Assembly: GCA_016871805.1 (NCBI GenBank) | Contig: VHCG01000019.1 | Coordinates: 1-61,666 of the forward strand | From: Verrucomicrobiota bacterium | Lineage (GTDB): Bacteria > Verrucomicrobiota > Verrucomicrobiia > Limisphaerales > UBA9464 | Direction of reading: 5' to 3' | DNA: 61,666 bases | Shown here: piece by piece, positions 8,737 through 16,772 of the stretch | Numbering within the stretch: the stretch's first letter is position 1 | How the letters are laid out: each line of letters begins with the position of its first letter | The notes under the pieces: generated by a model | Seen by the model: the letters and a program-made list of their open reading frames with translations, nothing else | Database searches by the model: none | What the model was told of the DNA's origin: nothing | Made by a program: the position numbers and the translations under genes

Positions 8737-9354
8737 GTGAGTACGTCTTTGGATATCGGTCGACGCACGAGCGCGACATTGATCAACCGGGTCAAGGATC
8801 TGGATGACGACGATGGGTGGCGGCAGTTCTACGACCGATACCGCAGTTTGGTTTTGAACATCGCACGTCAGCGGGGTTTGACGACAGCCGAGGCTGATGA
8901 GGTGGGGCAGGAAGTCTTTTCGCGGGTTGCCCGTAACATGGGTCTGTTCGCGACGGGAGGAAGGCCCGGGGCCTTCAGACGCTGGTTGGGGCAGCTGACA
9001 ATGTGGTGCGCGATCGACGCTCAACGGAGAAGGCGTCTGTAGACCAGTCCGATCGAGAGTGAATCGGGTGAGGAGTGAAATCCGGACGGTGTCGGCACGC
9101 CGGCCTCACTGGCTGGTGACACCTTCGCGGATGTGACCGACCGCGATTTCAAGCAGCTCCTGCTCCCGCGCTTGCGGCAGATCGTCTCGCCAAAGGACTT
9201 CACTATCTACCACCTGATCTCGTTCGATGGCTGGACACCGGTCCAGGTGGCCCAGCATTTCGGAATGCGCAGGGGCACAGTGGACACCATCCTCTGCCGG
9301 ACCCGACAGGCGGCCCGCCGTGAATTGGCGCGAATAGGTGAACCCCTCGGTTGA
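8737..9354 (+). pseudogene. sigma-70 family factor split by two in-frame stop codons
   Basis: From GTG 8737 the frame reads VSTSLDIG... with sigma region 2 (WRQFYDRYRSLVLNIARQ, then EADEVGQEVFSRVARNMG, then FRRWLGQLTMWCAIDAQRR). It hits TAG at 9040-9042 and TGA at 9076-9078. The same frame reopens and encodes region 4 (LISFDGWTPVQVAQHFGMRR, then GTVDTILCRTRQAARRELA) up to TGA at 9354. No frameshift is needed; only the linker between the domains carries stops. Residues 1-100 and the second part (GTG 9133) could also be read as two separate ORFs. It resembles the multi-copy sigma factors common in Verrucomicrobia. Decay is more likely than a working split factor. Confidence 0.75.
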
Positions 9355-9361
9355 GAGAACT

Positions 9362-9377
9362 GGAGGCCCCGGCCTCC
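9362..9377. other. short GC-rich inverted repeat after the broken sigma gene
   Basis: ggaggcc and ggcctcc form a perfect 7-bp stem with a 2-base loop, 8 bp after the last stop of the sigma pseudogene. There is no T-run, so it is at best a weak terminator. Confidence 0.3.
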
Positions 9378-9415
9378 GCCGCTTCGCGCCACCCTGAAAA
9401 AACTTCAAAAAGGTA

Positions 9416-9443
9416 TTGAACCGAGTTGCTCAGTGGGTAATCT
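9416..9443 (+). promoter_or_regulatory. possible sigma-70 promoter for the ribosomal protein cluster
   Basis: TTGAAC (9416-9421) and TAATCT (9438-9443) are 16 bp apart, in the only AT-rich part of the 219-bp gap before rplB. The match to consensus is partial. A promoter is expected here because the preceding gene is a pseudogene. Confidence 0.25.
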
Positions 9444-9573
9444 CCTCGCTCCGTTTCGCTTCTTCATGAAGAGGAATCGGATCGAGTCCAGCCGATAACC
9501 GTGAGCCCCAAGCAAGCGGGAGTGATGGCCGGATCCGCGAGGACAGACGTCCCGCGCAAACGCTGACCAATTC

Positions 9574-10422
9574 GTGAAAACATTTAGGCCGCTCACGCCG
9601 TCGACCCGTTATGTCACGGTGGAAGATTTTTCGGACGTTACGAAGTCTCGTCCCGAGAAGTCCCTCGTCTTTACGAAGAAGGGGACTGGCGGGCGAAACA
9701 ATCATGGCCGCGTCACCGTCCGTGCGCGGGGTGGTGGTCACAAAAGAAAGATTCGTACGGTTGATTTCCGCCGCGGCAAGGTTGGTGTTGTGGCGAAGGT
9801 GATTGCGGTCGAATACGATCCGAATCGAACGGCTCGTCTTGCGTTGATCGAGTATGTGGATTCCGAGCGGGCCTATATTCTCTGTCCGGACGGATTGAGG
9901 GTGGGTGATTCTGTGATGAGTGGTCCGGCGGCCTCTCCCACCACCGGGAATGCACTTCCGTTGTCGAACATCCCCGTTGGATTGGCGATTCACAATATCG
10001 AGCTTCTCCCTGGGCGCGGTGCTCAGATGGTTCGTTCTGCAGGTTCGCATGCGACGTTGATGTCTCGAGATAGCGGCTACGCCCAGATTCGATTGCCCTC
10101 GGGGGAAATTCGAAGGGTTCACGAACAATGCTTCGCCACGATCGGGCAAGTGGGAAATGCTCAGTGGGAGAATGTCGTATTGGGCAAGGCTGGTCGGGCT
10201 CGGCATCTGGGAATTCGACCGATGTCTCGAGGCATGGTTCGCAACCCTGTCGATCACCCCAATGGTGGCGGTCAGGGTAAGTCCAAGGGTGGCGGTGGGC
10301 GTCAGCACCTGACCTCGCCTTGGGGTTTGCTCGCCAAGGGGTATAGGACGCGTAACCGGAGGAAACTCTCTAATCGGTTTATATTGGTCCGGCGCGATGG
10401 CCGTCCCATGAAACTCAAGTAA
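9574..10422 (+). CDS. rplB: 50S ribosomal protein L2
   Basis: 282 residues with the canonical start [15 protein letters not shown] and the conserved [34 protein letters not shown] and [13 protein letters not shown] blocks. L2 binds 23S rRNA near the peptidyl-transferase centre. The start codon is GTG without a clear Shine-Dalgarno. It is the first gene of the cluster here: rpsJ, rplC, rplD and rplW, which usually precede it, are not upstream. Confidence 0.98.
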   Translation: MKTFRPLTPSTRYVTVEDFSDVTKSRPEKSLVFTKKGTGGRNNHGRVTVRARGGGHKRKIRTVDFRRGKVGVVAKVIAVEYDPNRTARLALIEYVDSERAYILCPDGLRVGDSVMSGPAASPTTGNALPLSNIPVGLAIHNIELLPGRGAQMVRSAGSHATLMSRDSGYAQIRLPSGEIRRVHEQCFATIGQVGNAQWENVVLGKAGRARHLGIRPMSRGMVRNPVDHPNGGGQGKSKGGGGRQHLTSPWGLLAKGYRTRNRRKLSNRFILVRRDGRPMKLK

Positions 10423-10429
10423 GAAGACT

Positions 10430-10711
10430 ATGGGTCGTTCACTCAAAAAGGGTCCGTATGTTGATCCCAGCCTGCAACGAAGGGTCGACAAGGCGAAGGA
10501 TTCAAAGGCTAGAGCTCCGATCAAGACGTGGTCTCGTCGCACGACGATCACTCCGGAGTTCGTAGGGATGACCTTCAATGTTCACAACGGCAGGGTCTTC
10601 AACGCCGTATTCGTCACCGAAAACATGGTAGGTCACAAGCTGGGGGAATTCAGCTTCACCCGCACGTTCAAGAAGCACGGTGCCCACACCGCCAAGGCCG
10701 AAGCCAAGTAG
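10430..10711 (+). CDS. rpsS: 30S ribosomal protein S19
   Basis: 93 residues, starting [15 protein letters not shown] and ending in the conserved [16 protein letters not shown] segment. Binds 16S rRNA in the head of the small subunit with S13. It lies 7 bp after rplB, in the usual order rplB-rpsS-rplV. Confidence 0.98.
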   Translation: MGRSLKKGPYVDPSLQRRVDKAKDSKARAPIKTWSRRTTITPEFVGMTFNVHNGRVFNAVFVTENMVGHKLGEFSFTRTFKKHGAHTAKAEAK

Positions 10712-10720
10712 CCCAACACC

Positions 10721-11056
10721 ATGCAAGTCCAGGCCGTAACTAAAAACTTCCGGATGTCCGCCCAAAAGATGCGCGAAGTCGTGCGTCAGGTGCAGGGTCT
10801 GCCTGCAGGGGAGGCTTTGGCCATTCTCCAGCATGTTCCCCGAAAGTCCGCTCGTGTGGTCGCCAAGACCCTGCGTTCAGCCATTGCGAACGCCGAGAAC
10901 AATCACGGACTCAGGGCGGAAAATCTGGTGATCTCCCGGGCCGCAGCGGAGACCGCTGGAGGTCTTCGCCGGTTTACTCCCAAGGCCCGCGGATCAGCGG
11001 GGCCTATAATCAAGCGCTCCTGCCACGTCCGGATCATCCTGTCCGAAAGAATCTAA
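10721..11056 (+). CDS. rplV: 50S ribosomal protein L22
   Basis: 111 residues. Landmarks are [27 protein letters not shown] and the exit-tunnel hairpin region [14 protein letters not shown], followed by [11 protein letters not shown]22 lines the peptide exit tunnel. It ends 2 bp before rpsC, so the pair is translationally close-coupled. Confidence 0.98.
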   Translation: MQVQAVTKNFRMSAQKMREVVRQVQGLPAGEALAILQHVPRKSARVVAKTLRSAIANAENNHGLRAENLVISRAAAETAGGLRRFTPKARGSAGPIIKRSCHVRIILSERI

Positions 11057-11058
11057 AC

Positions 11059-11763
11059 ATGGGCCAGAAAACCAACCCTATCGGCCTCCGGATCCCCCTC
11101 AACCGTGAGTGGCGTTCCAAGTGGTATGCAAGCAAGCGTGATTTCGGTGGTCTGCTCACCGAGGATCGCATCATCCGGGACACCCTCAAGAGAAAGCTCG
11201 AAGCGGCGGCGGTGCCCAAAATCCAGATCGAGCGGGCGGCTAGTCGATGTCGTGTGACGATCTTCACTGCTCGTCCCGGTGTTGTGATCGGGCGAAAAGG
11301 GTCCGAAATCGACAAGCTCAAGGAGGAGCTCTCCAAGCTCACGGGCAAGGAGGTCTACGTCGACATCCAAGAGGTCAAGCAGGCGGAAACCGATGCTCAA
11401 TTGGTCGCAGAGAGCGTCGCGATGCAGCTCGAACGTCGCATTTCGTTCCGTCGCGCCATGAAGAAGTCCATCCAAGTTGCGATGGAATTTGGTGTCGAAG
11501 GGATCAAGATCCGTTGCTCGGGTCGGCTTGGCGGGGCTGAGTTGTCACGGGTTGAGACCTACCATCAAGGTCGGGTTCCGCTTCATACTCTTCGCGCCAA
11601 CATCGATTTTGGATTCGCGGAAGCCCAGACGGTTTATGGAAAGCTGGGAGTCAAGTGTTGGATATGCAAAGGGGAGGTCAAGCGGTCCGACCTCAAGTCG
11701 ATTTCTGCCTCTCCGATCATTCCTGGCGCCCGTTCCGAATCCGCCCCACCGGCAAAACCCTAA
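11059..11763 (+). CDS. rpsC: 30S ribosomal protein S3
   Basis: 234 residues: [14 protein letters not shown]-terminus, a type II KH domain with the GRKG loop ([18 protein letters not shown]), and the C-terminal S3 domain ([17 protein letters not shown], then [11 protein letters not shown]). It forms part of the mRNA entry site. The last 20 residues are a Ser/Ala/Pro-rich tail. Confidence 0.98.
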   Translation: MGQKTNPIGLRIPLNREWRSKWYASKRDFGGLLTEDRIIRDTLKRKLEAAAVPKIQIERAASRCRVTIFTARPGVVIGRKGSEIDKLKEELSKLTGKEVYVDIQEVKQAETDAQLVAESVAMQLERRISFRRAMKKSIQVAMEFGVEGIKIRCSGRLGGAELSRVETYHQGRVPLHTLRANIDFGFAEAQTVYGKLGVKCWICKGEVKRSDLKSISASPIIPGARSESAPPAKP

Positions 11764-11781
11764 ATTTCAGGAGATTCTTGT

Positions 11782-12201
11782 ATGGCATTGATGCCCGCCA
11801 GGGTTAAGTACCGTAAGATGCACCGCGGAAGCCGACGAGGTTTGGCCTCGAGGGGCAACAGCGTTGCATTCGGAGAGTATGGTCTGCTGGCGCTCGAGCG
11901 GTGCTGGATGGACACGAAGCAGATTGAAGCTGCTCGAGTCGCAATCACTCGCTTCATGAAGCGTCGGGGAAAGGTCTGGATCCGGATTTTCCCTGACAAG
12001 AGCTTCACCAAGAAGCCGCTTGAGGTTCGAATGGGAACCGGAAAGGGCGGAGTCGAATCCTGGGTTGCCGTCATTCGCCCTGCAAACATCCTCTTCGAGG
12101 TTGATGGGGTTCCTGAGGCGGTCGCTCGCGAGGCTATGCGTCTCGCGGCCAACAAGCTGCCGATCTCAACAAAATTCATCGTGCGTCACAAGCTGGCGTA
12201 A
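11782..12201 (+). CDS. rplP: 50S ribosomal protein L16
   Basis: 139 residues with the typical [17 protein letters not shown] start, [20 protein letters not shown] and [16 protein letters not shown]16 organises the A-site region of 23S rRNA. An AGGAG Shine-Dalgarno precedes the ATG at 11782. Confidence 0.98.
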   Translation: MALMPARVKYRKMHRGSRRGLASRGNSVAFGEYGLLALERCWMDTKQIEAARVAITRFMKRRGKVWIRIFPDKSFTKKPLEVRMGTGKGGVESWVAVIRPANILFEVDGVPEAVAREAMRLAANKLPISTKFIVRHKLA

Positions 12202-12213
12202 ATCCGCTGCAAT

Positions 12214-12417
12214 ATGGCTAAGGCTAAGTTTCAAAATTTGAAGGAGTTGACCTCGCAAGAGCTCGGGGCTCGTGCCCGGGATCTCCGTCAAGAGCTCTTC
12301 AACCTCCGGGTCCAGAAGGCGACAGCTCGATTGGAGAAGACCCATCGTCTCCGCGCAATCCGTAGAGAAATCGCCCAATGCGAAACTCGGATCATTCAAC
12401 TCCGTCAGCGCGCCTAA
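12214..12417 (+). CDS. rpmC: 50S ribosomal protein L29
   Basis: 67 residues, two-helix L29: SQELGARARDLRQELFNLR followed by the conserved KTHRLRAIRREIAQ. L29 sits by the exit tunnel at the trigger factor and SRP docking site. Follows rplP by 12 bp. Confidence 0.95.
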   Translation: MAKAKFQNLKELTSQELGARARDLRQELFNLRVQKATARLEKTHRLRAIRREIAQCETRIIQLRQRA

Positions 12418-12435
12418 GCCCTACAAAACATTACC

Positions 12436-12726
12436 ATGGCTGAACAAACCCCAGTCCGAGGGCATCGCAAAGAGCGCGTTGGAGAAGTCGTCTCCGACAA
12501 GATGTCCAAAACGATCGTGGTCCGAGTGGAACGCCGCTTCCGTCATCCGGGTATCGGCAAAGTGGTCACTTCATTCGGCAAGTTCTACGCCCATGACGAA
12601 GGTGAGATTGCTGACGTTGGAGACATCGTCCGGATCCAGGAAACCCGCCCTCTCTCCCGGACCAAGCGTTGGAGGCTCGTTCAAGTTCTCAATAGGGACG
12701 GTTCCGTAAAAGCCGAGTCCAAGTAG
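12436..12726 (+). CDS. rpsQ: 30S ribosomal protein S17
   Basis: 96 residues. OB-fold S17 with GEVVSDKMSKTIVVRVERR, VTSFGKFYAHDE and the DIVRIQETRPLSRTKRW signature. An early 16S rRNA binder. Slightly longer than the usual 80-90 residues because of short N- and C-terminal additions. Confidence 0.97.
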   Translation: MAEQTPVRGHRKERVGEVVSDKMSKTIVVRVERRFRHPGIGKVVTSFGKFYAHDEGEIADVGDIVRIQETRPLSRTKRWRLVQVLNRDGSVKAESK

Positions 12727-12743
12727 AGTAAACCTGGGATTTT

Positions 12744-13109
12744 ATGATCCAAATCCGTTCGAGTCTCGATGTGGCCGACAACACCGGCGCCAAGGTCGCT
12801 TGGGCGATCGGCGTGATCGGTAAGAATCAGGCCTATGCCCACGTAGGCGACGTCATTAAGGTCCACATCAAGGAAGCTGCTCCTGATGGTTCGGTGAAAA
12901 AGGGTGAGGTTCAAAATGCTGTTATTGTCAGGACTCGTCAGCCTATCCGCCGCGCTGACGGCTCTTATCTTCGGTTCGATCGCAATGCGGTCGTGATCAT
13001 CGACAAAGAAAACAATCCTCGTGGAACCCGCATTTTTGGCCCCGTTGCTAGGGAACTCCGCGAGAAGAAATTCATGAAGATCATCTCGTTGGCGCCAGAG
13101 GTCATCTGA
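12744..13109 (+). CDS. rplN: 50S ribosomal protein L14
   Basis: 121 residues, starting [17 protein letters not shown], with the VVRTR-like [17 protein letters not shown] and DNAVV-like [17 protein letters not shown] blocks and the end [20 protein letters not shown]14 forms an intersubunit bridge. It is the first gene of the spc-type part of the cluster. Confidence 0.98.
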   Translation: MIQIRSSLDVADNTGAKVAWAIGVIGKNQAYAHVGDVIKVHIKEAAPDGSVKKGEVQNAVIVRTRQPIRRADGSYLRFDRNAVVIIDKENNPRGTRIFGPVARELREKKFMKIISLAPEVI

Positions 13110-13118
13110 GGAATAGAT

Positions 13119-13442
13119 ATGAGCGATCAAAAGAAACAGCGTTTCCATGTACGCCGCGGCGATGAGGTCGTAGTGATCGCGGGGTCCGCTAGAGGGCGTC
13201 GTGGTAAAATCCGCGAGATTCTTACCTCGAGCTCCTCGGTGGTTTTGGAAGGAGCTGACGAGCGCTCGAGAGAGGGGGATGAGCGTCGTCGTTTGGTCAA
13301 GCCAGTGCTCCACTACTTGCGCAAAAGTCAACAGAATGCTGAAGGCGGCCTTTTGTGGCTCGAAGGTCCTGTGCACGTCTCGAATGTAATGAAAGTTGAC
13401 GAATTCGAACGCCGCCAAGCCCGCCATTCCAAGAAGAGCTGA
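13119..13442 (+). CDS. rplX: 50S ribosomal protein L24
   Basis: 107 residues with a KOW motif ([18 protein letters not shown]). The middle of the protein, with an acidic/basic stretch and [15 protein letters not shown], is divergent but retains the [10 protein letters not shown] segment of L24. Initiates 50S assembly by binding the 5' part of 23S rRNA. A GAGGAA Shine-Dalgarno precedes the ATG. Confidence 0.95.
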   Translation: MSDQKKQRFHVRRGDEVVVIAGSARGRRGKIREILTSSSSVVLEGADERSREGDERRRLVKPVLHYLRKSQQNAEGGLLWLEGPVHVSNVMKVDEFERRQARHSKKS

Positions 13443-13471
13443 TTGTCTGATTTCACCCGTATTCCGGAACC

Positions 13472-14011
13472 ATGATTCCACGTCTCCAGACCAAGTACGC
13501 GACCGAAGTTGCGCCTGCGCTAAAAACCAAGCGAGGTTACGCCAATCCCCATCAAGTGCCCCGTATCGAGAAGATTGTCATCAACATGGGGGTTCGGTCG
13601 GATTCTGAAAAAGGATCCATTGAGGAGGCGGTGAAGGAGTTGGGAATGATCACGGGGCGCAAGCCCGTGGTGACCAAGGCCAAGAAAAGCATCGCAAATT
13701 TCAAGCTGCGTCAGGGGCAGAATGTCGGCTGCAAGGTCACTCTTCGACGGGGTGTCATGTACGAATTCCTCGATAGGCTTATCACCGCCGCCCTGCCTAG
13801 GATCCGTGACTTCCGTGGAATATCATCGAGAAAATTCGACGGTCGCGGAACCTATTCCTTAGGATTGCCGGACCAAACAATCTTCCCCGAGATCGAGCTC
13901 GACAAGATCAAGCGGCAGCAAGGCATGGACATCACCATCGTGACCAGCGCCTCTACTGACGAGGAGGCCTATGATCTTCTCAAGATGATGGGAATGCCCT
14001 TCTCCAAGTAA
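13472..14011 (+). CDS. rplE: 50S ribosomal protein L5
   Basis: 179 residues: [69 protein letters not shown] and the C-terminal [20 protein letters not shown]. Binds 5S rRNA in the central protuberance. Length is standard. Confidence 0.98.
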   Translation: MIPRLQTKYATEVAPALKTKRGYANPHQVPRIEKIVINMGVRSDSEKGSIEEAVKELGMITGRKPVVTKAKKSIANFKLRQGQNVGCKVTLRRGVMYEFLDRLITAALPRIRDFRGISSRKFDGRGTYSLGLPDQTIFPEIELDKIKRQQGMDITIVTSASTDEEAYDLLKMMGMPFSK

Positions 14012-14029
14012 CAGGAACCTTTAGGACCT

Positions 14030-14299
14030 ATGGCAAAAAAAAGCTGGCTTGAACGCAACAAGCGCAAGGCGTCCACCGTCAAGAAGTTCGCTGCCTTGCG
14101 CGCCGAATTGAAGGCCAAGGGGGACTACAAGGCCCTTGCCTGTCTTCCAAGAGATGCAAGCCCGGTTCGGCTCGTGAATCGCTGCCAATTTAGCGGCCGC
14201 AGACATGCCTTCATCCGCAAGTACGGCGTTTCACGACTGACTTTTCGCGAGGCCGCGCTGAACGGGTTGATCCCGGGCGTCACCAAGGCTAGCTGGTAA
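14030..14299 (+). CDS. rpsN: 30S ribosomal protein S14, zinc-free form
   Basis: 89 residues ending [18 protein letters not shown], with [20 protein letters not shown]. The two CxxC pairs of the short zinc-binding S14 are absent, so this is the longer C-minus type. Required for assembly of the 30S head. Confidence 0.97.
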   Translation: MAKKSWLERNKRKASTVKKFAALRAELKAKGDYKALACLPRDASPVRLVNRCQFSGRRHAFIRKYGVSRLTFREAALNGLIPGVTKASW

Positions 14300-14310
14300 T
14301 TCCTATCACC

Positions 14311-14697
14311 ATGCACGATCCCATCTCCGACCTCCTCACCCGTATCCGGAACGCCGGTACTGCGGGCCATGCTGACTTGTCGTTGCCGCACTCTGCGTTC
14401 AAGGAGTCCATCGCCCGTGTTCTCAGCCGGGAGGGTTATCTCGGTTCAGTGGACGTCGAGGGCGATGTGAAGAAGTCGCTAAAAATTTCCCTCCGCTATC
14501 AGGGCCGGAAAAGCGTTATCACCGGGCTACGTCAGGTGAGTACCCCGGGGCTTCGCAGATACGTCAATTCCCGCGAGATTCCTCGCGTCCTCGGTGGTAT
14601 GGGTGTCGCTGTTCTTTCCACGCCGAAAGGGGTGATGACTGACGTTCAAGCCCGGAAGAATAAGCTGGGTGGGGAAGTCTTGTGTTTTGTTTGGTAG
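14311..14697 (+). CDS. rpsH: 30S ribosomal protein S8
   Basis: 128 residues: MHDPISDLLTRIRNAG at the start, GLRQVSTPGLRRYVNSREIP in the middle, and a C-terminal LGGEVLCFVW in place of the usual GGE[VIL]LCYVW. Binds the central domain of 16S rRNA. Confidence 0.97.
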   Translation: MHDPISDLLTRIRNAGTAGHADLSLPHSAFKESIARVLSREGYLGSVDVEGDVKKSLKISLRYQGRKSVITGLRQVSTPGLRRYVNSREIPRVLGGMGVAVLSTPKGVMTDVQARKNKLGGEVLCFVW

Positions 14698-14716
14698 TTC
14701 GAAGCCTCAAACGCCT

Positions 14717-15253
14717 ATGTCCCGAATTGGAAAGAAACTTGTAGCTATACCGCCGAAGGTCAAGGTTTCGGTCAGCGGTTGCCGTGTTATGGTCGAGGGT
14801 CCCAGGGGCAAGCTCGATCTCTCGCTTCCCAAACTAACCGACGCCAAGGTTGAAGATGGCTCCGTATTTATTTCCCGCGTTGGTGAGAGTTCGGAAGCCA
14901 AGGCGATGCACGGTTTGGCCCGTGCGTTGGTAAACAACTTGGTGAAGGGTGTCACCGACGGGTTTTCCAAGAAGCTCGAAATCCAAGGCGTGGGATTCAA
15001 GGCTGCCGTTCAAGGTAAAATCGTGAACATGGCCCTCGGATACAGCCATCCCATTCTTTATCCGATACCCGATGGGATCAAGGTGACGATCGAGGAGAAT
15101 ACTAAGCTTTCCATTGAAGGCATAGATAAGGAACTTGTTGGCCGGGTGGCTTCCGAGCTTCGGAGCTTCTATCCGCCAGAGCCCTACAAGGGCAAGGGAG
15201 TTCGCTACGTTGGCGAGAAGGTCATCCGCAAGGAAGGCAAGACCGTCCAATAA
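14717..15253 (+). CDS. rplF: 50S ribosomal protein L6
   Basis: 178 residues from ATG 14717 (MSRIGKKLVAIPPKV); an in-frame start at 14669 lies inside rpsH and is rejected. It carries the LEIQGVGFKAAVQG and SIEGIDKELVGRVASELRS blocks and the RYVGEKVIRKEGKT end. Located near the factor-binding site of the 50S subunit. Confidence 0.98.
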   Translation: MSRIGKKLVAIPPKVKVSVSGCRVMVEGPRGKLDLSLPKLTDAKVEDGSVFISRVGESSEAKAMHGLARALVNNLVKGVTDGFSKKLEIQGVGFKAAVQGKIVNMALGYSHPILYPIPDGIKVTIEENTKLSIEGIDKELVGRVASELRSFYPPEPYKGKGVRYVGEKVIRKEGKTVQ

Positions 15254-15273
15254 TTCCAACACTGATCGTTTTG

Positions 15274-15636
15274 ATGAAACCTCAAGAAAAAGCCCGTCGC
15301 CTCCAATTGCGCCAGTGGCGTCTGCGGAAAAAGGTGGTTGGCACAGCCGATCGACCTCGAATGAGCGTCAAGTTCACAGGAGCGCACATCTACGTGCAAT
15401 TTGTCGACGACTTGTGCGGCCGGACTCTCGCGTCGGCTGGAACCCGCGACAAGGTCGCTGTTGGGGAGCAGAAGGGTGCCAATGGAAAAGCTGCCCTAGT
15501 CCTCGGAAAGCGTGCCGCCCAAAACGCTTTAGCGGTCGGAATATCCCAAGTCGTGTTCGATCGGAGTGGCGCCCGTTACCATGGCAAGGTGAAGGCCTTG
15601 GCAGATGCCGCCCGCGAAGGGGGCCTCAAATTCTAA
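15274..15636 (+). CDS. rplR: 50S ribosomal protein L18
   Basis: 120 residues from ATG 15274. RLSVFRS-like region reads RPRMSVKFTGAHIYVQFVDD; the C-terminal part has VFDRSGARYHGKVKALADAAREGGL. Binds 5S rRNA together with L5. Confidence 0.97.
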   Translation: MKPQEKARRLQLRQWRLRKKVVGTADRPRMSVKFTGAHIYVQFVDDLCGRTLASAGTRDKVAVGEQKGANGKAALVLGKRAAQNALAVGISQVVFDRSGARYHGKVKALADAAREGGLKF

Positions 15637-15656
15637 CCGCCATCGGAGGAACGATT

Positions 15657-16292
15657 GTGTCTGAAGAAAACAAGGTAGAATCAATCCAGCAGCCGCCAGT
15701 GCCGCCCCCCTCTCGAGGCGACCGTCCAGATAGAGGTCGTGATCATCGTGGCGATCGTGGGAACCGTCCTCGTCGTCGCAACCAAGAGCCCGAAGGCGAT
15801 CGCGATAACGGATTTGTTGAAAAGACGATCTTCGTCAATCGATCCGCAAAGGTCGTCAAAGGTGGACGTCGTTTCAGCTTCAGCGCCCTAGTCGTGGTAG
15901 GTGATAAACAAGGGCGTGTTGGCCTCGGTCTCGGGAAGGGAAATGAGGTCGCCGATGCGATTCGCAAAGCTGGAGAAGGGGCTAAATCGCAATTGGCTCT
16001 TGTCGCCTTGAAGGACAAGACAATTCCTCACGAGGTCTTGGCTGAATACGATGGGGCACGCGTTCTCCTCAAGCCCGCCAGTCCAGGCACTGGCTTGATC
16101 TGCGGCAAGACAGTCCGAGCCGTTGTCGAGTCTGTGGGTGTCCGGGACGTTCTCTCCAAGTCGTTGGGGTCAAAAAATCCCGCTAATGTCGCCAAAGCTA
16201 CACTTGACGCACTCATGCAGCTTCGCCATCGAGATGATATCCTCCGGTCCCGCGGCATCGAGATCCGAAATTCGGCCCACCAATCCTCTTGA
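15657..16292 (+). CDS. rpsE: 30S ribosomal protein S5 with long basic N-terminal extension
   Basis: 211 residues from GTG 15657, which has a GGAGG Shine-Dalgarno at the right distance; the open frame upstream to 15135 is a shadow of rplF and rplR. The conserved S5 part starts near residue 54 (VEKTIFVNRSAKVVKGGRRF) and includes VGLGLGKGNEVADAIRKA and VESVGVRDVLSKSLGSKNP. The first 50 residues are low-complexity, rich in Arg, Asp, Gly and Pro (for example RGDRPDRGRDHRGDRGNR) and probably disordered. S5 acts in decoding accuracy and mRNA unwinding. Confidence 0.97.
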   Translation: MSEENKVESIQQPPVPPPSRGDRPDRGRDHRGDRGNRPRRRNQEPEGDRDNGFVEKTIFVNRSAKVVKGGRRFSFSALVVVGDKQGRVGLGLGKGNEVADAIRKAGEGAKSQLALVALKDKTIPHEVLAEYDGARVLLKPASPGTGLICGKTVRAVVESVGVRDVLSKSLGSKNPANVAKATLDALMQLRHRDDILRSRGIEIRNSAHQSS

Positions 16293-16298
16293 CCAGAT

Positions 16299-16745
16299 AT
16301 GAGACTGCATTCCATCAAACCCCGTCCGGGTGCCAAACATCGAAGGAAGCGTTTAGGTGCTGGCGAATCTAGCGGCCATGGCAAAACTTCAGGCCGCGGC
16401 GGCAAGGGGCAGTCCGCACGGTCCGGTAGTTCAATAAGGATCGGTTTCGAAGGCGGACAAATGCCGTTGATTCGCCGGCTGCCGAAACGCGGATTTAACA
16501 ACGCGCGTTTTGCAATTGAGTATGCCCCGGTAAACTTGGACTCTTTGAACGCGTTTGCCGATGGTGCTGTAGTGGACGAGCCAACCATCCGTAGGGCTGG
16601 GTTGGCAAACGGTCAAGTCCTGCCGATCAAGATTTTGGCTCGGGGTATTCTCAGCAAGAAGTTGACCGTAAGGGTATCGGCATTCAGTGGCGCGGCAAAG
16701 GAAGCGATTGAACGTCTCGGTGGCCACGCTGAATCCGTCTCCTAA
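16299..16745 (+). CDS. rplO: 50S ribosomal protein L15
   Basis: 148 residues: RLHSIKPRPGAKHRRKRLG, GESSGHGKTSGRGGKGQ, FEGGQMPLIRRLPKRGF and a C-terminal KLTVRVSAFSGAAKEAIE. It follows rpsE by 6 bp, with no rpmD (L30) between them. Confidence 0.97.
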   Translation: MRLHSIKPRPGAKHRRKRLGAGESSGHGKTSGRGGKGQSARSGSSIRIGFEGGQMPLIRRLPKRGFNNARFAIEYAPVNLDSLNAFADGAVVDEPTIRRAGLANGQVLPIKILARGILSKKLTVRVSAFSGAAKEAIERLGGHAESVS

Positions 16746-16772
16746 ACGGCAGTCATCCTATTTTGTTCCCCA

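Noticed and set aside
9040..9078. Stop-codon recoding in the sigma gene
   Set aside because: Two different stops (TAG and TGA) would both need recoding; no sign of such a system in the window.
15135..15656. Long N-terminal extension of S5 to 385 residues
   Set aside because: It overlaps rplF and rplR in another frame; the GTG at 15657 has a strong Shine-Dalgarno.
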